DNA of 64,000 bases from Antarctobacter heliothermus (GTDB taxonomy: Bacteria > Pseudomonadota > Alphaproteobacteria > Rhodobacterales > Rhodobacteraceae): contig NZ_CP022540.1 of assembly GCF_002237555.1 (NCBI RefSeq), positions 3,725,001 to 3,789,000 of the forward strand, read 5' to 3'. Shown piece after piece: positions 26,463 to 36,639 of the stretch; positions within the stretch are counted from its first letter, which is position 1, and every line of letters begins with the position of its first letter. The position numbers and the translations under genes were made by a program. The notes under the pieces are model-generated. The model saw nothing but the letters and a program-made list of their open reading frames with translations, did not search any database and was not told the origin of the DNA.

Positions 26463-27184
26463 GCTTTCACGGCACCGAAGCGGCGATCGCGCTCACCGAA
26501 CTTGGCACACAGGCGCCCAAGTTCCTCGGCTCCGAAATCGGGCCAGAGCGTGTCGAGAAATTCATACTCGGCGTAGGCCGACTGCCAGAGCAGAAAATTG
26601 GAAATCCGCGCCTCACCACTGGTGCGGATCACCAGATCGGGATCGGGCAGCACATGGGTGTCAAGGTAACGCGGCAGGGTTTCAAGGTCGATTTCTGCCG
26701 GGTCCAGCTTGCCCTCTTTCACGTCAAAGGCAAGACGCTGCGCGGCGCGCGCCACTTCGTCCCGGCCACCATAGTTCAGGGCGATGGTCAGGTTGACGCC
26801 GGTGCAATGCTTGGTGAAATCCTCTGCCTCGTCCATCAGGCCGCGCAATTTGGCATCCAGACGGACGCGATCACCAATAAAGCGCACGCGCACGTTATCC
26901 TTAACAAACGCCTGCATCTCTTTCATGATATAGCGCCGGAACAGGCTCATCAGGCCCGCCACCTCTACCTGTGTCCGCTTCCAGTTTTCAGTCGAAAAGG
27001 CGAATATCGTCAGGTATTTGACGCCAAAATCCGGGCAGGCCTCAACCACCTCGCGCACGCGGCGCGCGCCTGCATGGTGGCCAAACAGACGTGGACGCCC
27101 CCGCATCGTTGCCCAACGGCCATTGCCATCCATGATGATGGCCACATGTTTCGGGCCAATCGTGTCCAGCATTGGTCTGGCCAT
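26459..27184 (-). CDS. uppS: Isoprenyl transferase (undecaprenyl diphosphate synthase)
   Basis: This 241-residue cis-prenyltransferase makes the C55 lipid carrier for cell wall and O-antigen units. The conserved N-terminal block HVAIIMDGNGRWA carries the catalytic Asp19, followed by RPRLFGHHAGARRVREVV. The C-terminal SGEARISNFLLWQSAYAEYEF is the family's substrate-binding block. The ATG at 27184 has GAAGGA upstream; an upstream in-frame TTG would add 5 residues. It overlaps cdsA by 4 bases. Confidence 0.96.
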   Translation of the reverse strand: MARPMLDTIGPKHVAIIMDGNGRWATMRGRPRLFGHHAGARRVREVVEACPDFGVKYLTIFAFSTENWKRTQVEVAGLMSLFRRYIMKEMQAFVKDNVRVRFIGDRVRLDAKLRGLMDEAEDFTKHCTGVNLTIALNYGGRDEVARAAQRLAFDVKEGKLDPAEIDLETLPRYLDTHVLPDPDLVIRTSGEARISNFLLWQSAYAEYEFLDTLWPDFGAEELGRLCAKFGERDRRFGAVKA

Positions 27185-27423
27185 CAAATATCCTTCCAAG
27201 GCGAAATTCGCAGCGGCGGCAGGCTCAATTCACCACGTATGCCGATCCAAAGCAACGACACCGGCGTGTGCCTAAGCCAAGTTTGCCTTGGGGGAAAGGC
27301 GACACTAAGGCGATGGCATGACACAAGCGACACAGTGAACCCGCCGTGCAACGGTCGGTAATGATGGACCACCTTGCACAGCGGGCCCCGCGCCCCGCTT
27401 TGCCGCAAGAGGGCCCTGACGTC

Positions 27424-27987
27424 TCAGACCTGCATGATTTCCGCCTGTTTGGTCTCTAGCGCCTCATCGACCTTCTTGATGTAGGTGTCGGTCATGTCCT
27501 GCACTTCGGATTCCCAAAGTTTCTGGTCGTCCTCGCTCATACCGTCGTTCTTGGCTTTCTTGATCTGTTCCATGCCATCGCGGCGCACGTTGCGAATCGA
27601 GACACGAGCGTGTTCGGCGTATTGACCAGCAACCTTCCCCAACTCGCGGCGGCGTTCCTCGTTCAGTTCGGGGATCGGCAGCATGATGATGGTGCCGTTC
27701 AGTTGGGGATTGATCCCCAAACCACTCTCACGAATGGCTTTTTCCACTTTTCCAACCAGCCCTTTGTCCCAGACATTGATGGTGACCATACGCGGTTCTG
27801 GCACGTTTACAGTGCCGACCTGGTTGATCGGGGTCATCTGGCCATAGGCGTCGACCTGCACCGGCTCCAGCATCGAGGCCGATGCGCGTCCGGTGCGCAG
27901 CGACGCAAATTCCGTGCGCAGGTTTGCCATGGCGCCATCCATGCGGCGCGCCAGGTCAGCGGTATCGAGTTCGAAATCTTCGGACAT
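27424..27987 (-). CDS. frr: Ribosome recycling factor
   Basis: This 187-residue protein splits the post-termination ribosome together with EF-G. The three-helix-bundle domain is visible ([31 protein letters not shown] and the C-terminal helix with EEDQ-like residues). The hinge block [33 protein letters not shown] is highly conserved. The start at 27987 gives [16 protein letters not shown]. In most alphaproteobacteria frr lies directly after pyrH; here an oppositely oriented regulator gene lies between them. 239 bases separate frr from uppS. Confidence 0.97.
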   Translation of the reverse strand: MSEDFELDTADLARRMDGAMANLRTEFASLRTGRASASMLEPVQVDAYGQMTPINQVGTVNVPEPRMVTINVWDKGLVGKVEKAIRESGLGINPQLNGTIIMLPIPELNEERRRELGKVAGQYAEHARVSIRNVRRDGMEQIKKAKNDGMSEDDQKLWESEVQDMTDTYIKKVDEALETKQAEIMQV

Positions 27988-28161
27988 CTTGGCCCCTCGT
28001 TGATCATATGTGCTCGGGTAGCACTGGTTAGCCCGACCTTTACCGCAGATCAATCATCCTTGACCAGAGAGGCGGTGCGGCCGATGCCAGCCCTTCGCAA
28101 CCGATCGTTAACCCCGGCGTGGCAAAACCATCCTTATTCTGCCCACCGGGTCCGCCGCAAA

Positions 28162-29157
28162 ATGCACATCTGCCTGATCCTATTTCCCGGCTTTCCGATG
28201 CTGGCCTATGTCCTCGCGCGCGAGGTGTTGCTGCTGGCAAACGAGTGCGCGGGCCAACATCTGTTCTCGTTCCAGACGCGGACGGTCACGGGAACGCACG
28301 TGGCAGCGGCCGACGGAACAGCGGTGGCCGGGGATCAGCCTGACTGGCATGGGGCACAGGGGTTTGATCTAGTGCTGTTGTGCGCGGGGAACGACCCGCT
28401 GAACGCTCTGCCGATGGGACTGCGCGCCTTTCTCAACCGGGCTGAGGCGACGGGGGCGACGCTGGGCGGACTGGATGGCGGCGCTGTGATTCTGGCCAAG
28501 CTGGGCTTTCTGGCCGGGCGCACGGCGGTGTTGGATCAGTCAGCGCTGGCGGAATTGACCACTGCTGGCCACACCATCGCCCTGACAGAGGGGGCGTTTT
28601 CCTGTGATCGGCAACGGCTGACAACGGCGGGCGGGATGGCCACCGGCGATGCTCTGCTGGCGTGGATCGCACGGGCACACAGCCCGACATTGGCCGCGCG
28701 CGTGGCAGAGACACTGGCGCATGGCCGCATCGGTCAGGCCGGGGAACAGCAACGGCTTGTGCAGGCCATTGATCCGCTGTTGGACCGGATGCAGGCGATC
28801 ATGGCAGCACATATCGAACACCCAATTCCGGTTGAACGGGTGGCCACTGAACTGGGGCTGAGCCCGAAACAACTGCGCCTGCGCTGCCGCAAGGGATTGG
28901 GACAGACTCCGGCGCAGGTCTACAATGGTCTCAGACTGGATCGGGCAGCACAGTTGATCTCGGGAACTGAACTGTCTGTACAGGCCGTTGCGCGGGCCGC
29001 GGGCTTTGCCTCTCCCTCTGCCTTTACGCGCAGCTATCATGCCCGTTTTGGCGCCCCGCCCCGCAACCAGCGTCGGGCAAGACGAGCCGGTGCCTTGATG
29101 CGCACATCGCCCGACCAATCGGACGAACGCCGCAGCGCGAGTGGACACAACCCCTGA
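28162..29157 (+). CDS. GlxA-type transcriptional regulator (amidotransferase-like sensor plus AraC helix-turn-helix)
   Basis: The protein has 331 residues. Residues 1-170 resemble the DJ-1/PfpI amidotransferase fold used as a sensor by GlxA-family regulators: the opening ICLILFPGFPMLAYVLA and the Gly-rich turn LGGLDGGAVILAKLGFLAG. Residues about 215-310 form the AraC DNA-binding domain with two helix-turn-helix units (ERVATELGLSPKQLRLRCRKGLGQTPAQVYNGLRL and VQAVARAAGFASPSAFTRSYHARFG). Relatives regulate carnitine, choline or arginine use. The ATG has no clear ribosome-binding site, so the start is moderately certain. It interrupts the conserved pyrH-frr order and is on the opposite strand to both. 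Confidence 0.85.
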   Translation: MHICLILFPGFPMLAYVLAREVLLLANECAGQHLFSFQTRTVTGTHVAAADGTAVAGDQPDWHGAQGFDLVLLCAGNDPLNALPMGLRAFLNRAEATGATLGGLDGGAVILAKLGFLAGRTAVLDQSALAELTTAGHTIALTEGAFSCDRQRLTTAGGMATGDALLAWIARAHSPTLAARVAETLAHGRIGQAGEQQRLVQAIDPLLDRMQAIMAAHIEHPIPVERVATELGLSPKQLRLRCRKGLGQTPAQVYNGLRLDRAAQLISGTELSVQAVARAAGFASPSAFTRSYHARFGAPPRNQRRARRAGALMRTSPDQSDERRSASGHNP

Positions 29158-29329
29158 AAAACGATGTAAGGAACGCGCCACGCGTGATGAACACAGGCAC
29201 GAGAAGACGGGGCTATCTGTCAACAACGTAGCCAGCTCGGAAGAGGTGGCCATGGGCGCCAAACATGCACCCTTTCAGGCGAGCGTGGGACATTGGGGCA
29301 CGGATTAGGCTGGACCGTTCAGCCGAATG

Positions 29330-30109
29330 TCAGGCTGGGGACGGTCCCGGCTTGTCCGACTGCGCCGGAAACACCTTTTCACAAACTCGCGTATAGGTGC
29401 CCTGCCCGGCGAGAATACCCCGGAAACCGCCCGGTTCGTCCAATGAAAACACGATGATCGGCATATTGTTGTCGCGTGCCAGCGCGATCGCAGAAGCGTC
29501 CATGACCTTGAGGTTCTTTGACAGCACCTCGTCAAAGCTGACTTCGTCAAATCGTTTGGCGTCGGGATTGGTGCGTGGGTCACTGTCGTAAACCCCGTCG
29601 GTGCCATTCTTGCCCATGATTATCGCCTCGCAGGCCATCTCATTGGCGCGCAGCGCGGCGGCTGTGTCGGTGGTGAAATAGGGGTTGCCTGTACCTGCGG
29701 CAAAGATGCAAACGCGTTTCTTCTCAAGGTGGCGCACAGCGCGGCGGCGGATATAGGGCTCTGCCACCTCGTCCATGCGGATCGCGCTGATCACGCGGGT
29801 AAAGACGCCAACGCCTTCAAGCGCGGACTGCATCGCCAGCGCATTCATCACCGTGGCCAACATGCCCATGTAGTCGGCAGTGGTGCGTTCCATCCCCTGC
29901 GCGCTGCCTGCCAGCCCGCGAAAGATATTGCCGCCGCCGATCACCATGCAGATCTCGACGCCCATTTCCTGAACCGATTTCACCTCACGCGCGATCCGTT
30001 GAACGGTTGGCGGATGCAGACCATAGCCCTGATCGCCCATCAACGCCTCGCCGGAGATCTTGAGCATGACACGTTTGTAGGTGGTTTGCGGGGTGCTGGC
30101 CTCGGTCAT
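29330..30109 (-). CDS. pyrH: Uridylate kinase
   Basis: This 259-residue UMP kinase belongs to the amino-acid kinase fold. The N-terminal [10 protein letters not shown] and the Gly-rich IGGGNIFRG bind the nucleotides. [20 protein letters not shown] and [25 protein letters not shown] segments (here [10 protein letters not shown]) are the substrate and lid regions. The C-terminus [13 protein letters not shown] extends beyond the usual end. Its start faces miaA; the two divergent genes have only about 110 bases between starts. Downstream is the inserted GlxA-type gene, not frr. Confidence 0.96.
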   Translation of the reverse strand: MTEASTPQTTYKRVMLKISGEALMGDQGYGLHPPTVQRIAREVKSVQEMGVEICMVIGGGNIFRGLAGSAQGMERTTADYMGMLATVMNALAMQSALEGVGVFTRVISAIRMDEVAEPYIRRRAVRHLEKKRVCIFAAGTGNPYFTTDTAAALRANEMACEAIIMGKNGTDGVYDSDPRTNPDAKRFDEVSFDEVLSKNLKVMDASAIALARDNNMPIIVFSLDEPGGFRGILAGQGTYTRVCEKVFPAQSDKPGPSPA

Positions 30110-30219
30110 GTTGCGCTCCGTTGTGGGGGGGATATGATCGCGCGCATATGTGGCGGAAAACCACTTGGGCTGCAATGGTCCAGCGGTTTCTAGCCAGGGA
30201 CACCGGAACAGGCTTCGGG

Positions 30220-31125
30220 ATGCGTGACAAATTGGCAATCGAGGCATGCCTTGCGGCCTGCGCGCCGGATCGGCCTGTGCTGATCGCGGGGCCAACCGCC
30301 AGCGGCAAGTCCGCGCTGGCGCTTGCCATCGCAGAGGCGCAGGGCGGTGTGATCGTCAATGCCGATGCGATTCAGGTCTATGCCGACTGGCGCGTGCTGA
30401 CGGCCCGCCCCTCACCTGAAGAAGAGGCGCGCGCACCCCACGCCCTGTACGGCCATGTGCCGGGGGATCAGCTCTATAGCGTGGGCGACTGGCTGCGCGA
30501 AGCCGCGGCTTGCCTTCATGGACCTAACAGACCCATCTTTGTCGGCGGAACAGGTCTTTACCTGACATCCCTGACCGAAGGTCTGGCCCAGATCCCCGCC
30601 ACGCCGCCCAACATCCGCGCCGAGGGTGAGGCGCTGCTGGCCACACACGGGCTGACCACGATGGTGGCTGATCTGGACCCGCAGTCCGCCGCGCGGATCG
30701 ACCTGCGCAACCCGGCCCGTGTCGCCCGCGCATGGGAGGTGTTGCGCGCCACGGGACGCGGGATAGCGAGTTGGCAAGATGAAACTCCGCCCCCGTTGCT
30801 GCCCCTGGACCGGGCGACAGGGTTCGTCGTCGAATCCCCCAAGGACTGGCTGACACCACGGATCGAGACGCGCTTTCGCAAGATGGTCGCAGGCGGCGCG
30901 CTGGAAGAGGCCCACACCAACCGCCCCGGCTGGACCCCGGACCGGCCGTCGGCCAAGGCGATTGGCGCCGCCGAACTCATGGCAGTCATTGATGGAGCAG
31001 TCACTCTGGATCACGCCATTGACCGCGCCACGATCCTGACCCGGCAGTTTGCCAAGCGCCAGCGCACCTGGTTTCGCGCCCGGATGGGCCATTGGCACCA
31101 TCTGACGGCAAAGGCGCTGACCTGA
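30220..31125 (+). CDS. miaA: tRNA dimethylallyltransferase
   Basis: This 301-residue enzyme attaches a dimethylallyl group to A37 of tRNAs reading U-starting codons. The P-loop [17 protein letters not shown] is near the N-terminus, followed by [23 protein letters not shown]. The block [15 protein letters not shown] and the C-terminal [12 protein letters not shown] complete the family pattern. The start at 30220 is chosen because homologues begin shortly before the P-loop; upstream in-frame starts would reach into the pyrH promoter. Its TGA overlaps by one base the ATG of the next AraC-type gene. Confidence 0.93.
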   Translation: MRDKLAIEACLAACAPDRPVLIAGPTASGKSALALAIAEAQGGVIVNADAIQVYADWRVLTARPSPEEEARAPHALYGHVPGDQLYSVGDWLREAAACLHGPNRPIFVGGTGLYLTSLTEGLAQIPATPPNIRAEGEALLATHGLTTMVADLDPQSAARIDLRNPARVARAWEVLRATGRGIASWQDETPPPLLPLDRATGFVVESPKDWLTPRIETRFRKMVAGGALEEAHTNRPGWTPDRPSAKAIGAAELMAVIDGAVTLDHAIDRATILTRQFAKRQRTWFRARMGHWHHLTAKALT

Positions 31126-31979
31126 TGTCGCGTCCCGGCTTCCTCAGGACCCCGATGCCGCCTGCCCCGCCGAAACCCAAGGGCCCGGTGCGCAGCGGAT
31201 CTTATGCGATGGAACTACAGGGCGCGCCGTGGAAGTTCACCCTGCTGCACGACCGCGAAGACGACGTCGTCCTGTGGGTCACCAAGGGTCAGGGCCGCGT
31301 GGTGGTCAACGGCATCCGGCGCGGCATCTCTGTGAACAACGCGCTGTTTGTCCCGGCGGGCACACTGTTTGCCATCGACATGCAGCAAGGCACGCAGGCG
31401 CTGATGGTCCAAAGCCCGTCGGGGCTCAGCCCGTATCTGCCCCATGCGCCGCTGTTATTGCGAGTGCGCAACAGCCTTGCGCAGGCCGAACTGACCGGCA
31501 CCATCGATGCCATGAATCGCGAAATCACGCAGAACCGCGCGATGCTGCAAGAGGCGCTGGCAGCCCATGTCGGCCTGATCGCGGTCTGGCTGCAACGTCA
31601 GGTGCAGGCGGGCGCGTCCGATTCTCCGGCTGAAAGCGCGGCTCAGAGGCTGGTGCGGCGCTACGCGCGGGCGGTCGCACAAGATTTCCGCAAACCGCAG
31701 GTGATGGGCCAATACGCCGAGGCACTGGACGTGACGCCAACGCATCTCAGCCGGGTCTGCCGTCTTTGTTGCGGCAAGACCGCAGCCGACATCCTGACGG
31801 AACGCAAGCTGCACGCCGCCCGGATCGCCCTGGAAAGCCCCAAACCAACGATCAAGGAGGTGGCATGCGCACTGGGGTTCACCTCTCCGGCCTATTTCAC
31901 CCGGTTCATCCAGAGCCACACCGGCCAGACTCCATCCGCACTGCGTGCAGCAGCGCGCCAACCGGCGGCCCGACCATAA
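31125..31979 (+). CDS. AraC-family transcriptional regulator (cupin sensor), probable regulator of the ABC importer
   Basis: The protein has 284 residues. Residues about 25-95 resemble a cupin (VLWVTKGQGRVVVNGIRRGISVNNALFVPAGTLFAIDM), a usual ligand-binding part. The C-terminal about 100 residues form an AraC DNA-binding domain: YAEALDVTPTHLSRVCRLCCGKTAADILTERKLHAARIAL and EVACALGFTSPAYFTRFIQSHTGQTPSALR. The ATG overlaps the miaA stop by one base, so it may be read through from miaA. Downstream is a 249-base gap with a direct repeat and then the peptide transporter operon, which it may regulate. Confidence 0.87.
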   Translation: MSRPGFLRTPMPPAPPKPKGPVRSGSYAMELQGAPWKFTLLHDREDDVVLWVTKGQGRVVVNGIRRGISVNNALFVPAGTLFAIDMQQGTQALMVQSPSGLSPYLPHAPLLLRVRNSLAQAELTGTIDAMNREITQNRAMLQEALAAHVGLIAVWLQRQVQAGASDSPAESAAQRLVRRYARAVAQDFRKPQVMGQYAEALDVTPTHLSRVCRLCCGKTAADILTERKLHAARIALESPKPTIKEVACALGFTSPAYFTRFIQSHTGQTPSALRAAARQPAARP

Positions 31980-32228
31980 CATTGGATGAACACAAATAAA
32001 TCTGTCCGGGTGCCTTGTAAGTGACTTGCGCAAAAGTGCATGTCGCTTTTGAATAAGGGTGATGTCGCTTTTTGACCCCAAAAGGACGAAAGCGGGCGTT
32101 GACGGGACAAGGCTTCTCGTGCGGAATGACTTACAGCGAGGGCATGGCCGAAGGGTGAAAGACAAAAACCCGCTCAGGAGCCAAGAAAGAGACCCCGGCT
32201 GAATAATATATGTCACAGGGAGACTAGT
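31980..32228. other. Promoter region of the peptide ABC operon
   Basis: These 249 bases hold a 22-bp-spaced direct repeat (described separately) at 32040-32073, and an AT-rich stretch near 32205. GGGAGA precedes the ATG of the binding-protein gene by about 6 bases. I cannot place a sigma-70 promoter with confidence. Confidence 0.6.
32040..32073 (+). promoter_or_regulatory. Direct repeat ATGTCGCTTTT, probable AraC-type half-sites
   Basis: ATGTCGCTTTT occurs at 32040-32050 and again at 32062-32072, 22 bases apart start to start, i.e. two helical turns on the same face. AraC-type regulators bind such spaced direct repeats. The neighbouring AraC gene is on the same strand just upstream. Confidence 0.5.
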
Positions 32229-33899
32229 ATGACATCGATGGATCACTTGCAGCGGGTCCACCCGGCTGCAAAAATGTACGCGCGCGAATTCAAGCAGGGC
32301 CTGCTTGACCGTCGCGAATTTCTGGCACGCACCACCGCGCTTGGTCTGACATCAGCAGCGGCTTATACCCTTGGCGGCTTGCAGCGACCTGCCGAGGCCG
32401 CAGCGCACGTCCAGCAGGGCGGCACCATCCGCTACCAGATGGAAGTCCGCGCCCTGAAAGACCCGCGCACCTATGACTGGACCCAAATCGCCACCTTTAC
32501 CGCTGGCTGGCTGGAATATCTGGTGGAATACAACAGCGACGGATCCTTTGATCCGATGCTGCTGGAAAGCTGGGAAACCAACGACGACGCGACCGAATAC
32601 ACGCTGCATGTCCGCAAGGGCGTGAAGTGGAACAACGGTGACGATTTCACCGCTGAGGACGTGGCCCGCAACATCACGATGTGGTGCGAGAGCGAGGTCG
32701 AGGGCAACTCGATGGCCGCGCGCATGGGCTCTTTGATCGACGAGACGACGAAAAAGGCAACCGAAGGCGCAATCACCGTTGTCGACAGCCACACCGTCAA
32801 GCTGACCGCCAATGTACCCGACATTTCACTGATCCCGGGCATGGCCGACTATCCCGCCGCCATCGTCCACAGCAGCCACGACCCAAACAACATGCTGGGC
32901 AACCCGATCGGCACCGGCTTCATGCTGCCCGAAAGCCATGAGGTTGGCGTCAAAGGCGTCCTCGTGCGCAATGAAGGCCATGACTGGTGGGGCTATGCGG
33001 CTGGCAAGGGCGGCTACATCGACCGGATCGAGTTCATCGACTACGGCACCGACCCGGCTGCGTTCATCGCCGCCTACGAGGCCGAAGAAATCGACATGAA
33101 CTGGGAGTCAGTGGGTGAGTTTGTCGACATCTTCGACAGCATTGGCCTGCAACGCTCTGAAATCCCGTCGGGTTTTACGATCGTGATCCGTCCTAACCAG
33201 TTGGCCGAAGACGCCAATGGCAACAAGATCTATGGCGACAAGCGCGTGCGTCAGGCCTTGGCCATGGCGGTCGACAACGAAGTCTGCCTTGAACTGGGCA
33301 TGGCCGGATACGGCATTGTCGCAGACAATAGCCACGTTGGCCCCATGCACCCGGAGTACGACCCGAACGTGCCCCGCATCCCCTATGACCCGGCCAAGGC
33401 TCTTGAGCTGATGAAAGAGGCCGGTATGGAGGACTTTGAGCATGAGGTGCAGTCGATTGACGATGACTGGCGCCGCAACACGACGGCAGCTGTGGTGGCA
33501 CAGTTGAACGATGCGGGCATCAAGGCAAGGCACACAGTTCTGCCCGGCTCGACCTTCTGGAACGACTGGACCAAATATCCGTTTTCGTCGACCAACTGGA
33601 ACCACCGTCCGCTGGGCACCCAGACTCTGGCGCTGGCCTATAAATCCGGTGAAGCGTGGAACGAGTCGGGCTTTGCCAACGAAGAGTTCGACACTCTGCT
33701 GGCAGAGGCCAATTCGATCGCCGACGCAGAAGCACGCCGCGTGGTGATGGCCAAACTGCAGGCGATTATGATCGACGAAGGTGTGACCATTCAGCCGTAC
33801 TGGCGGACCGCGATCCGCCACCACAGGGACAATCTGGTGGGGGTCGACAAGCACATCGCTGACCTGCCCCAGATTTACAAGTTTGGGTTCAAGGCCTGA
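32229..33899 (+). CDS. ABC transporter substrate-binding protein, peptide/nickel type
   Basis: This 556-residue protein belongs to the SBP family 5 that captures peptides or similar ligands in the periplasm. It has a twin-arginine signal (Arg28-Arg29 in [25 protein letters not shown]), so it is exported folded by Tat. The mature part has the usual bilobed signature segments, for example [22 protein letters not shown] and [13 protein letters not shown]. No ligand residues can be assigned. The gene is followed by a strong hairpin and then by the permease and ATPase genes; this order often allows more binding protein to be made than permease. Confidence 0.93.
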   Translation: MTSMDHLQRVHPAAKMYAREFKQGLLDRREFLARTTALGLTSAAAYTLGGLQRPAEAAAHVQQGGTIRYQMEVRALKDPRTYDWTQIATFTAGWLEYLVEYNSDGSFDPMLLESWETNDDATEYTLHVRKGVKWNNGDDFTAEDVARNITMWCESEVEGNSMAARMGSLIDETTKKATEGAITVVDSHTVKLTANVPDISLIPGMADYPAAIVHSSHDPNNMLGNPIGTGFMLPESHEVGVKGVLVRNEGHDWWGYAAGKGGYIDRIEFIDYGTDPAAFIAAYEAEEIDMNWESVGEFVDIFDSIGLQRSEIPSGFTIVIRPNQLAEDANGNKIYGDKRVRQALAMAVDNEVCLELGMAGYGIVADNSHVGPMHPEYDPNVPRIPYDPAKALELMKEAGMEDFEHEVQSIDDDWRRNTTAAVVAQLNDAGIKARHTVLPGSTFWNDWTKYPFSSTNWNHRPLGTQTLALAYKSGEAWNESGFANEEFDTLLAEANSIADAEARRVVMAKLQAIMIDEGVTIQPYWRTAIRHHRDNLVGVDKHIADLPQIYKFGFKA

Positions 33900-33915
33900 C
33901 CGGCCACCAAACACA

Positions 33916-33945
33916 GGGCCGCGCGGGCAACCGCGCGGCCCTTTT
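33916..33945 (+). terminator. Hairpin with T tract between binding-protein and permease genes
   Basis: GGGCCGCGCGG (33916-33926) / CCGCGCGGCCC (33931-33941) around GCAA, followed by TTTT. A partial terminator or 3'-end stabiliser here would favour expression of the binding protein over the downstream permeases. Confidence 0.75.
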
Positions 33946-34031
33946 CGCCTCGGTCCGCGCGATAAAAGCGGACCTCAGCAAGAAAGAGCGGTCGACAATG
34001 CATCGGTCGCTCCCCAGCAACAGGGGCTGAC

Positions 34032-35168
34032 ATGGGTCTATTCATTCTCAGACGGATCGGGGTCATGCTCCTGACCGCCTTCTGCCTGACGTTCCTCGTC
34101 TTCGTGATGACGAACCTCTATCCCAATCTGGAGAAACTCGCGAAATCCGAGGGCAACTTTCGGATGACGGATATCGAGGTCGCCACTTGGCTGTCCAGCA
34201 ACGGCTACCGGTCGCCACTGGACCCGCAGGTGCTGGAGGATTTCCGCAGCGACAAGATCACGCTTGAAGAGGCGTCGTCGCAGGTAAACACCGGATTTGA
34301 CCCGCGTATCTTCCGCAATTACACGGAATGGATCGGCGTCTATCCCGGCTGGACCGGCGAAAGCCGCGACGGTGTTCCGCGCGGCAGGTGTATCCTGCCC
34401 GGTGCTGACCCGGCAGAGGCCCCCGCCTTCTGCGGCATCCTGCAAGGTCACTGGGGCTGGTCGACCGTTGCCAAGGCGCCGGTGTCAGAGGCGCTTGGCA
34501 CCCGGATCGGCAACACCGGCTTTTTGATGCTTTGCGTCATGCTGCTTATGGTGCCCTCGGCCCTGATCGTGGGCGTGCTGGCGGGGATGCGTGAGGGATC
34601 AGCCCTTGACCGGTCCTTGTCCACCTTTTCGATCACCACAACGGCGACACCGGAATATGTCTCTGGCGTTTTGTTCATCGCGATCTTTACGTCGTCCGCC
34701 GTCGGTCTGAAATGGTTCAAGGGCACCGCCACAAGCGCGATGGACAATGCGACATTCGAGAATTTCTTTCTGCCGGTGCTGACCATCGCCCTTTACGGCA
34801 TGGGCTATATCGCCCGGATGACGCGCGCCTCGATGGCCGAGGTCATGACCGCGCAATACATCCGCACCGCGCGCCTGAAAGGCGTCAGTTTCGGCAATAT
34901 CGTCATGAAACACGCGCTGCGAAATGCCCTGATCGCACCGTTCACGGTGATCATGCTGCAGTTTCCGTGGTTGCTGAACGGCGTCGTCATCGTCGAGACC
35001 CTGTTCCAATACAAAGGTGTCGGTTGGGAACTGGTCCGCGCGGCGGGCAACAACGACATTGAGATGTTGCTGGCGATTTCGGTTGTGTCCGTCTTCGTCG
35101 TCCTTGTGACACAGCTGATTTCCGACATCGGCTATGTCTATCTGAACCCGCGCATCAGCGTCACCTGA
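34032..35168 (+). CDS. ABC transporter permease, DppB/OppB type, with a large periplasmic insert
   Basis: The protein has 378 residues with one N-terminal helix (residues 4-30), about 115 residues predicted to be periplasmic, then about five more helices. The usual family permease core is present, including the cytoplasmic EAA-like loop (YIRTARLKGVSFGNIVMKHALRNALI). The insert (about residues 32-150) with two Cys in GRCILPGADPAEAPAFCG is longer than the usual short loop of DppB. It should pair with the next gene product. Its SD is weak but the ATG is the only sensible one; it lies 10 bases before the next gene. Confidence 0.9.
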   Translation: MGLFILRRIGVMLLTAFCLTFLVFVMTNLYPNLEKLAKSEGNFRMTDIEVATWLSSNGYRSPLDPQVLEDFRSDKITLEEASSQVNTGFDPRIFRNYTEWIGVYPGWTGESRDGVPRGRCILPGADPAEAPAFCGILQGHWGWSTVAKAPVSEALGTRIGNTGFLMLCVMLLMVPSALIVGVLAGMREGSALDRSLSTFSITTTATPEYVSGVLFIAIFTSSAVGLKWFKGTATSAMDNATFENFFLPVLTIALYGMGYIARMTRASMAEVMTAQYIRTARLKGVSFGNIVMKHALRNALIAPFTVIMLQFPWLLNGVVIVETLFQYKGVGWELVRAAGNNDIEMLLAISVVSVFVVLVTQLISDIGYVYLNPRISVT

Positions 35169-35178
35169 GGAGGCATCC

Positions 35179-36630
35179 ATGGACCCTTTAACCTGGACCG
35201 GCTCCCTGGGGAGCATCCTGAACCCGATCCTGACCATCCTTGTGCCCATCTTCGCGGTGGCACTGGTGGCCCGGATCCTTCTGTCTTTTTTTGAACCGGA
35301 CACCGGCATTCAGACCAACCCCGACGGCACGATCATGGCCACCGGCGGAATCTGGGGCCTGTCGGCCAAGCTGGTCAACTGGCTAGGGCTGGCGGTGTTG
35401 GTGCTGGCGCTGGCCTATGTGATCCTTGGTGCTGTGCTGGGCACCGGCGCGGGCATCGTTGGAGGCATTAGCCGCCAATTCCTACCGGTCTGGATCGCCT
35501 TGGTCGCCACATTTGTCGCGTCGATCCACTACAAGCGGCGGCTAGGCCTGTATGGCAAGCTGTTCGATTCGATGATCGGGATGATCGGTTTTGGCATCGT
35601 CATGTTCTGGGTCTATACAGCGATCTTTTACGGTGTGTTCGACTGGATCGCCACGCATGACCCACTTGGTCAGGCGTCTGGGATGAAGAACAAGGTGCCC
35701 GGCACCCCGCTGCGCGGTGCCGAAGAGGGCGAATTTCAGTGGTATCTGTTTGGCGGTGACAACCTTGCGCGCGACATCTTCAGCCGCGTGGTCGCCGGGT
35801 CGACAATTGTCGTGGCCATCGCGCCGCTGGCGACGCTGTTTGCCTTCATGGTGGGGATCACGCTGGGCCTGCCGGCGGGCTTTTACGGCGGGCGCCTGGA
35901 CACGTTGCTGAGCTTTGTCGCCAACCTGATCCTCGCCTTTCCGGTGATCTTGTTGTTCTACCTGCTGGTCACGCCAGAGATCGTGGCGACGGGGCTGCCC
36001 CAGTTCATGGCGGTGGTGCTGTTCCTATTTCCGCTAATCTTTGCCGGGGTGCTGATCCATTCGCGTTACCGCACCCAGCCGAGCAAGAACTACCTTTACC
36101 TTGCGGTTGTTCTGATCCCGATGGCGTTGATCTACCTGTCGCTGATCAACAACCCCGATCCCTCGGCCTCTAAGATCACCTTCTGGCCTCTGGACTTTTT
36201 CGACATTCCGGGCGGCGTTCTGGTGGTCTTTGTCTCGGTGGTTTTCGTCAACTCGCCCACGGTTTTCCGCATCGTGCGGGGCCTGACCATGGACATCAAG
36301 ACACGCGACTATGTGGCAGCGGCGCAAACCCGTGGCGAGCGCCCGTGGTACATCATGCTGTGGGAGATCCTGCCAAACGCGCGCGGGCCGCTGATTGTCG
36401 ATTTCTGCCTGCGCATTGGCTACACCACGATCCTGCTGGGCACCTTGGGGTTCTTTGGTCTGGGTCTGCCGCCGGAAAGCCCGGATTGGGGCTCGACGAT
36501 CAACGAAGGGCGTAAGCTGCTGTCGATCTACCTGCACCCTGCCCTGCCGCCCGCACTGTCGCTGTTGTCGCTGGTTCTGGGTCTGAACCTGCTGGCGGAC
36601 GGACTGCGCGAGGAAAGCTTGCGTGACTGA
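35179..36630 (+). CDS. ABC transporter permease, DppC/OppC type
   Basis: The protein has 483 residues, which is clearly longer than ordinary DppC (about 300). The extra length is mainly an N-terminal stretch of three or four helices (about residues 1-160) and an inserted segment near 270-350. The family core is visible as DNLARDIFSRVVAGSTIVVAIAPLATLFAFMVGI and the EAA-like YVAAAQTRGERPWYIMLWEILPNARGPLIV. It should form the translocation pore with the upstream permease. The ATG follows GAGGAGGC. Confidence 0.9.
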   Translation: MDPLTWTGSLGSILNPILTILVPIFAVALVARILLSFFEPDTGIQTNPDGTIMATGGIWGLSAKLVNWLGLAVLVLALAYVILGAVLGTGAGIVGGISRQFLPVWIALVATFVASIHYKRRLGLYGKLFDSMIGMIGFGIVMFWVYTAIFYGVFDWIATHDPLGQASGMKNKVPGTPLRGAEEGEFQWYLFGGDNLARDIFSRVVAGSTIVVAIAPLATLFAFMVGITLGLPAGFYGGRLDTLLSFVANLILAFPVILLFYLLVTPEIVATGLPQFMAVVLFLFPLIFAGVLIHSRYRTQPSKNYLYLAVVLIPMALIYLSLINNPDPSASKITFWPLDFFDIPGGVLVVFVSVVFVNSPTVFRIVRGLTMDIKTRDYVAAAQTRGERPWYIMLWEILPNARGPLIVDFCLRIGYTTILLGTLGFFGLGLPPESPDWGSTINEGRKLLSIYLHPALPPALSLLSLVLGLNLLADGLREESLRD

Positions 36631-36639
36631 TGACGGTTG

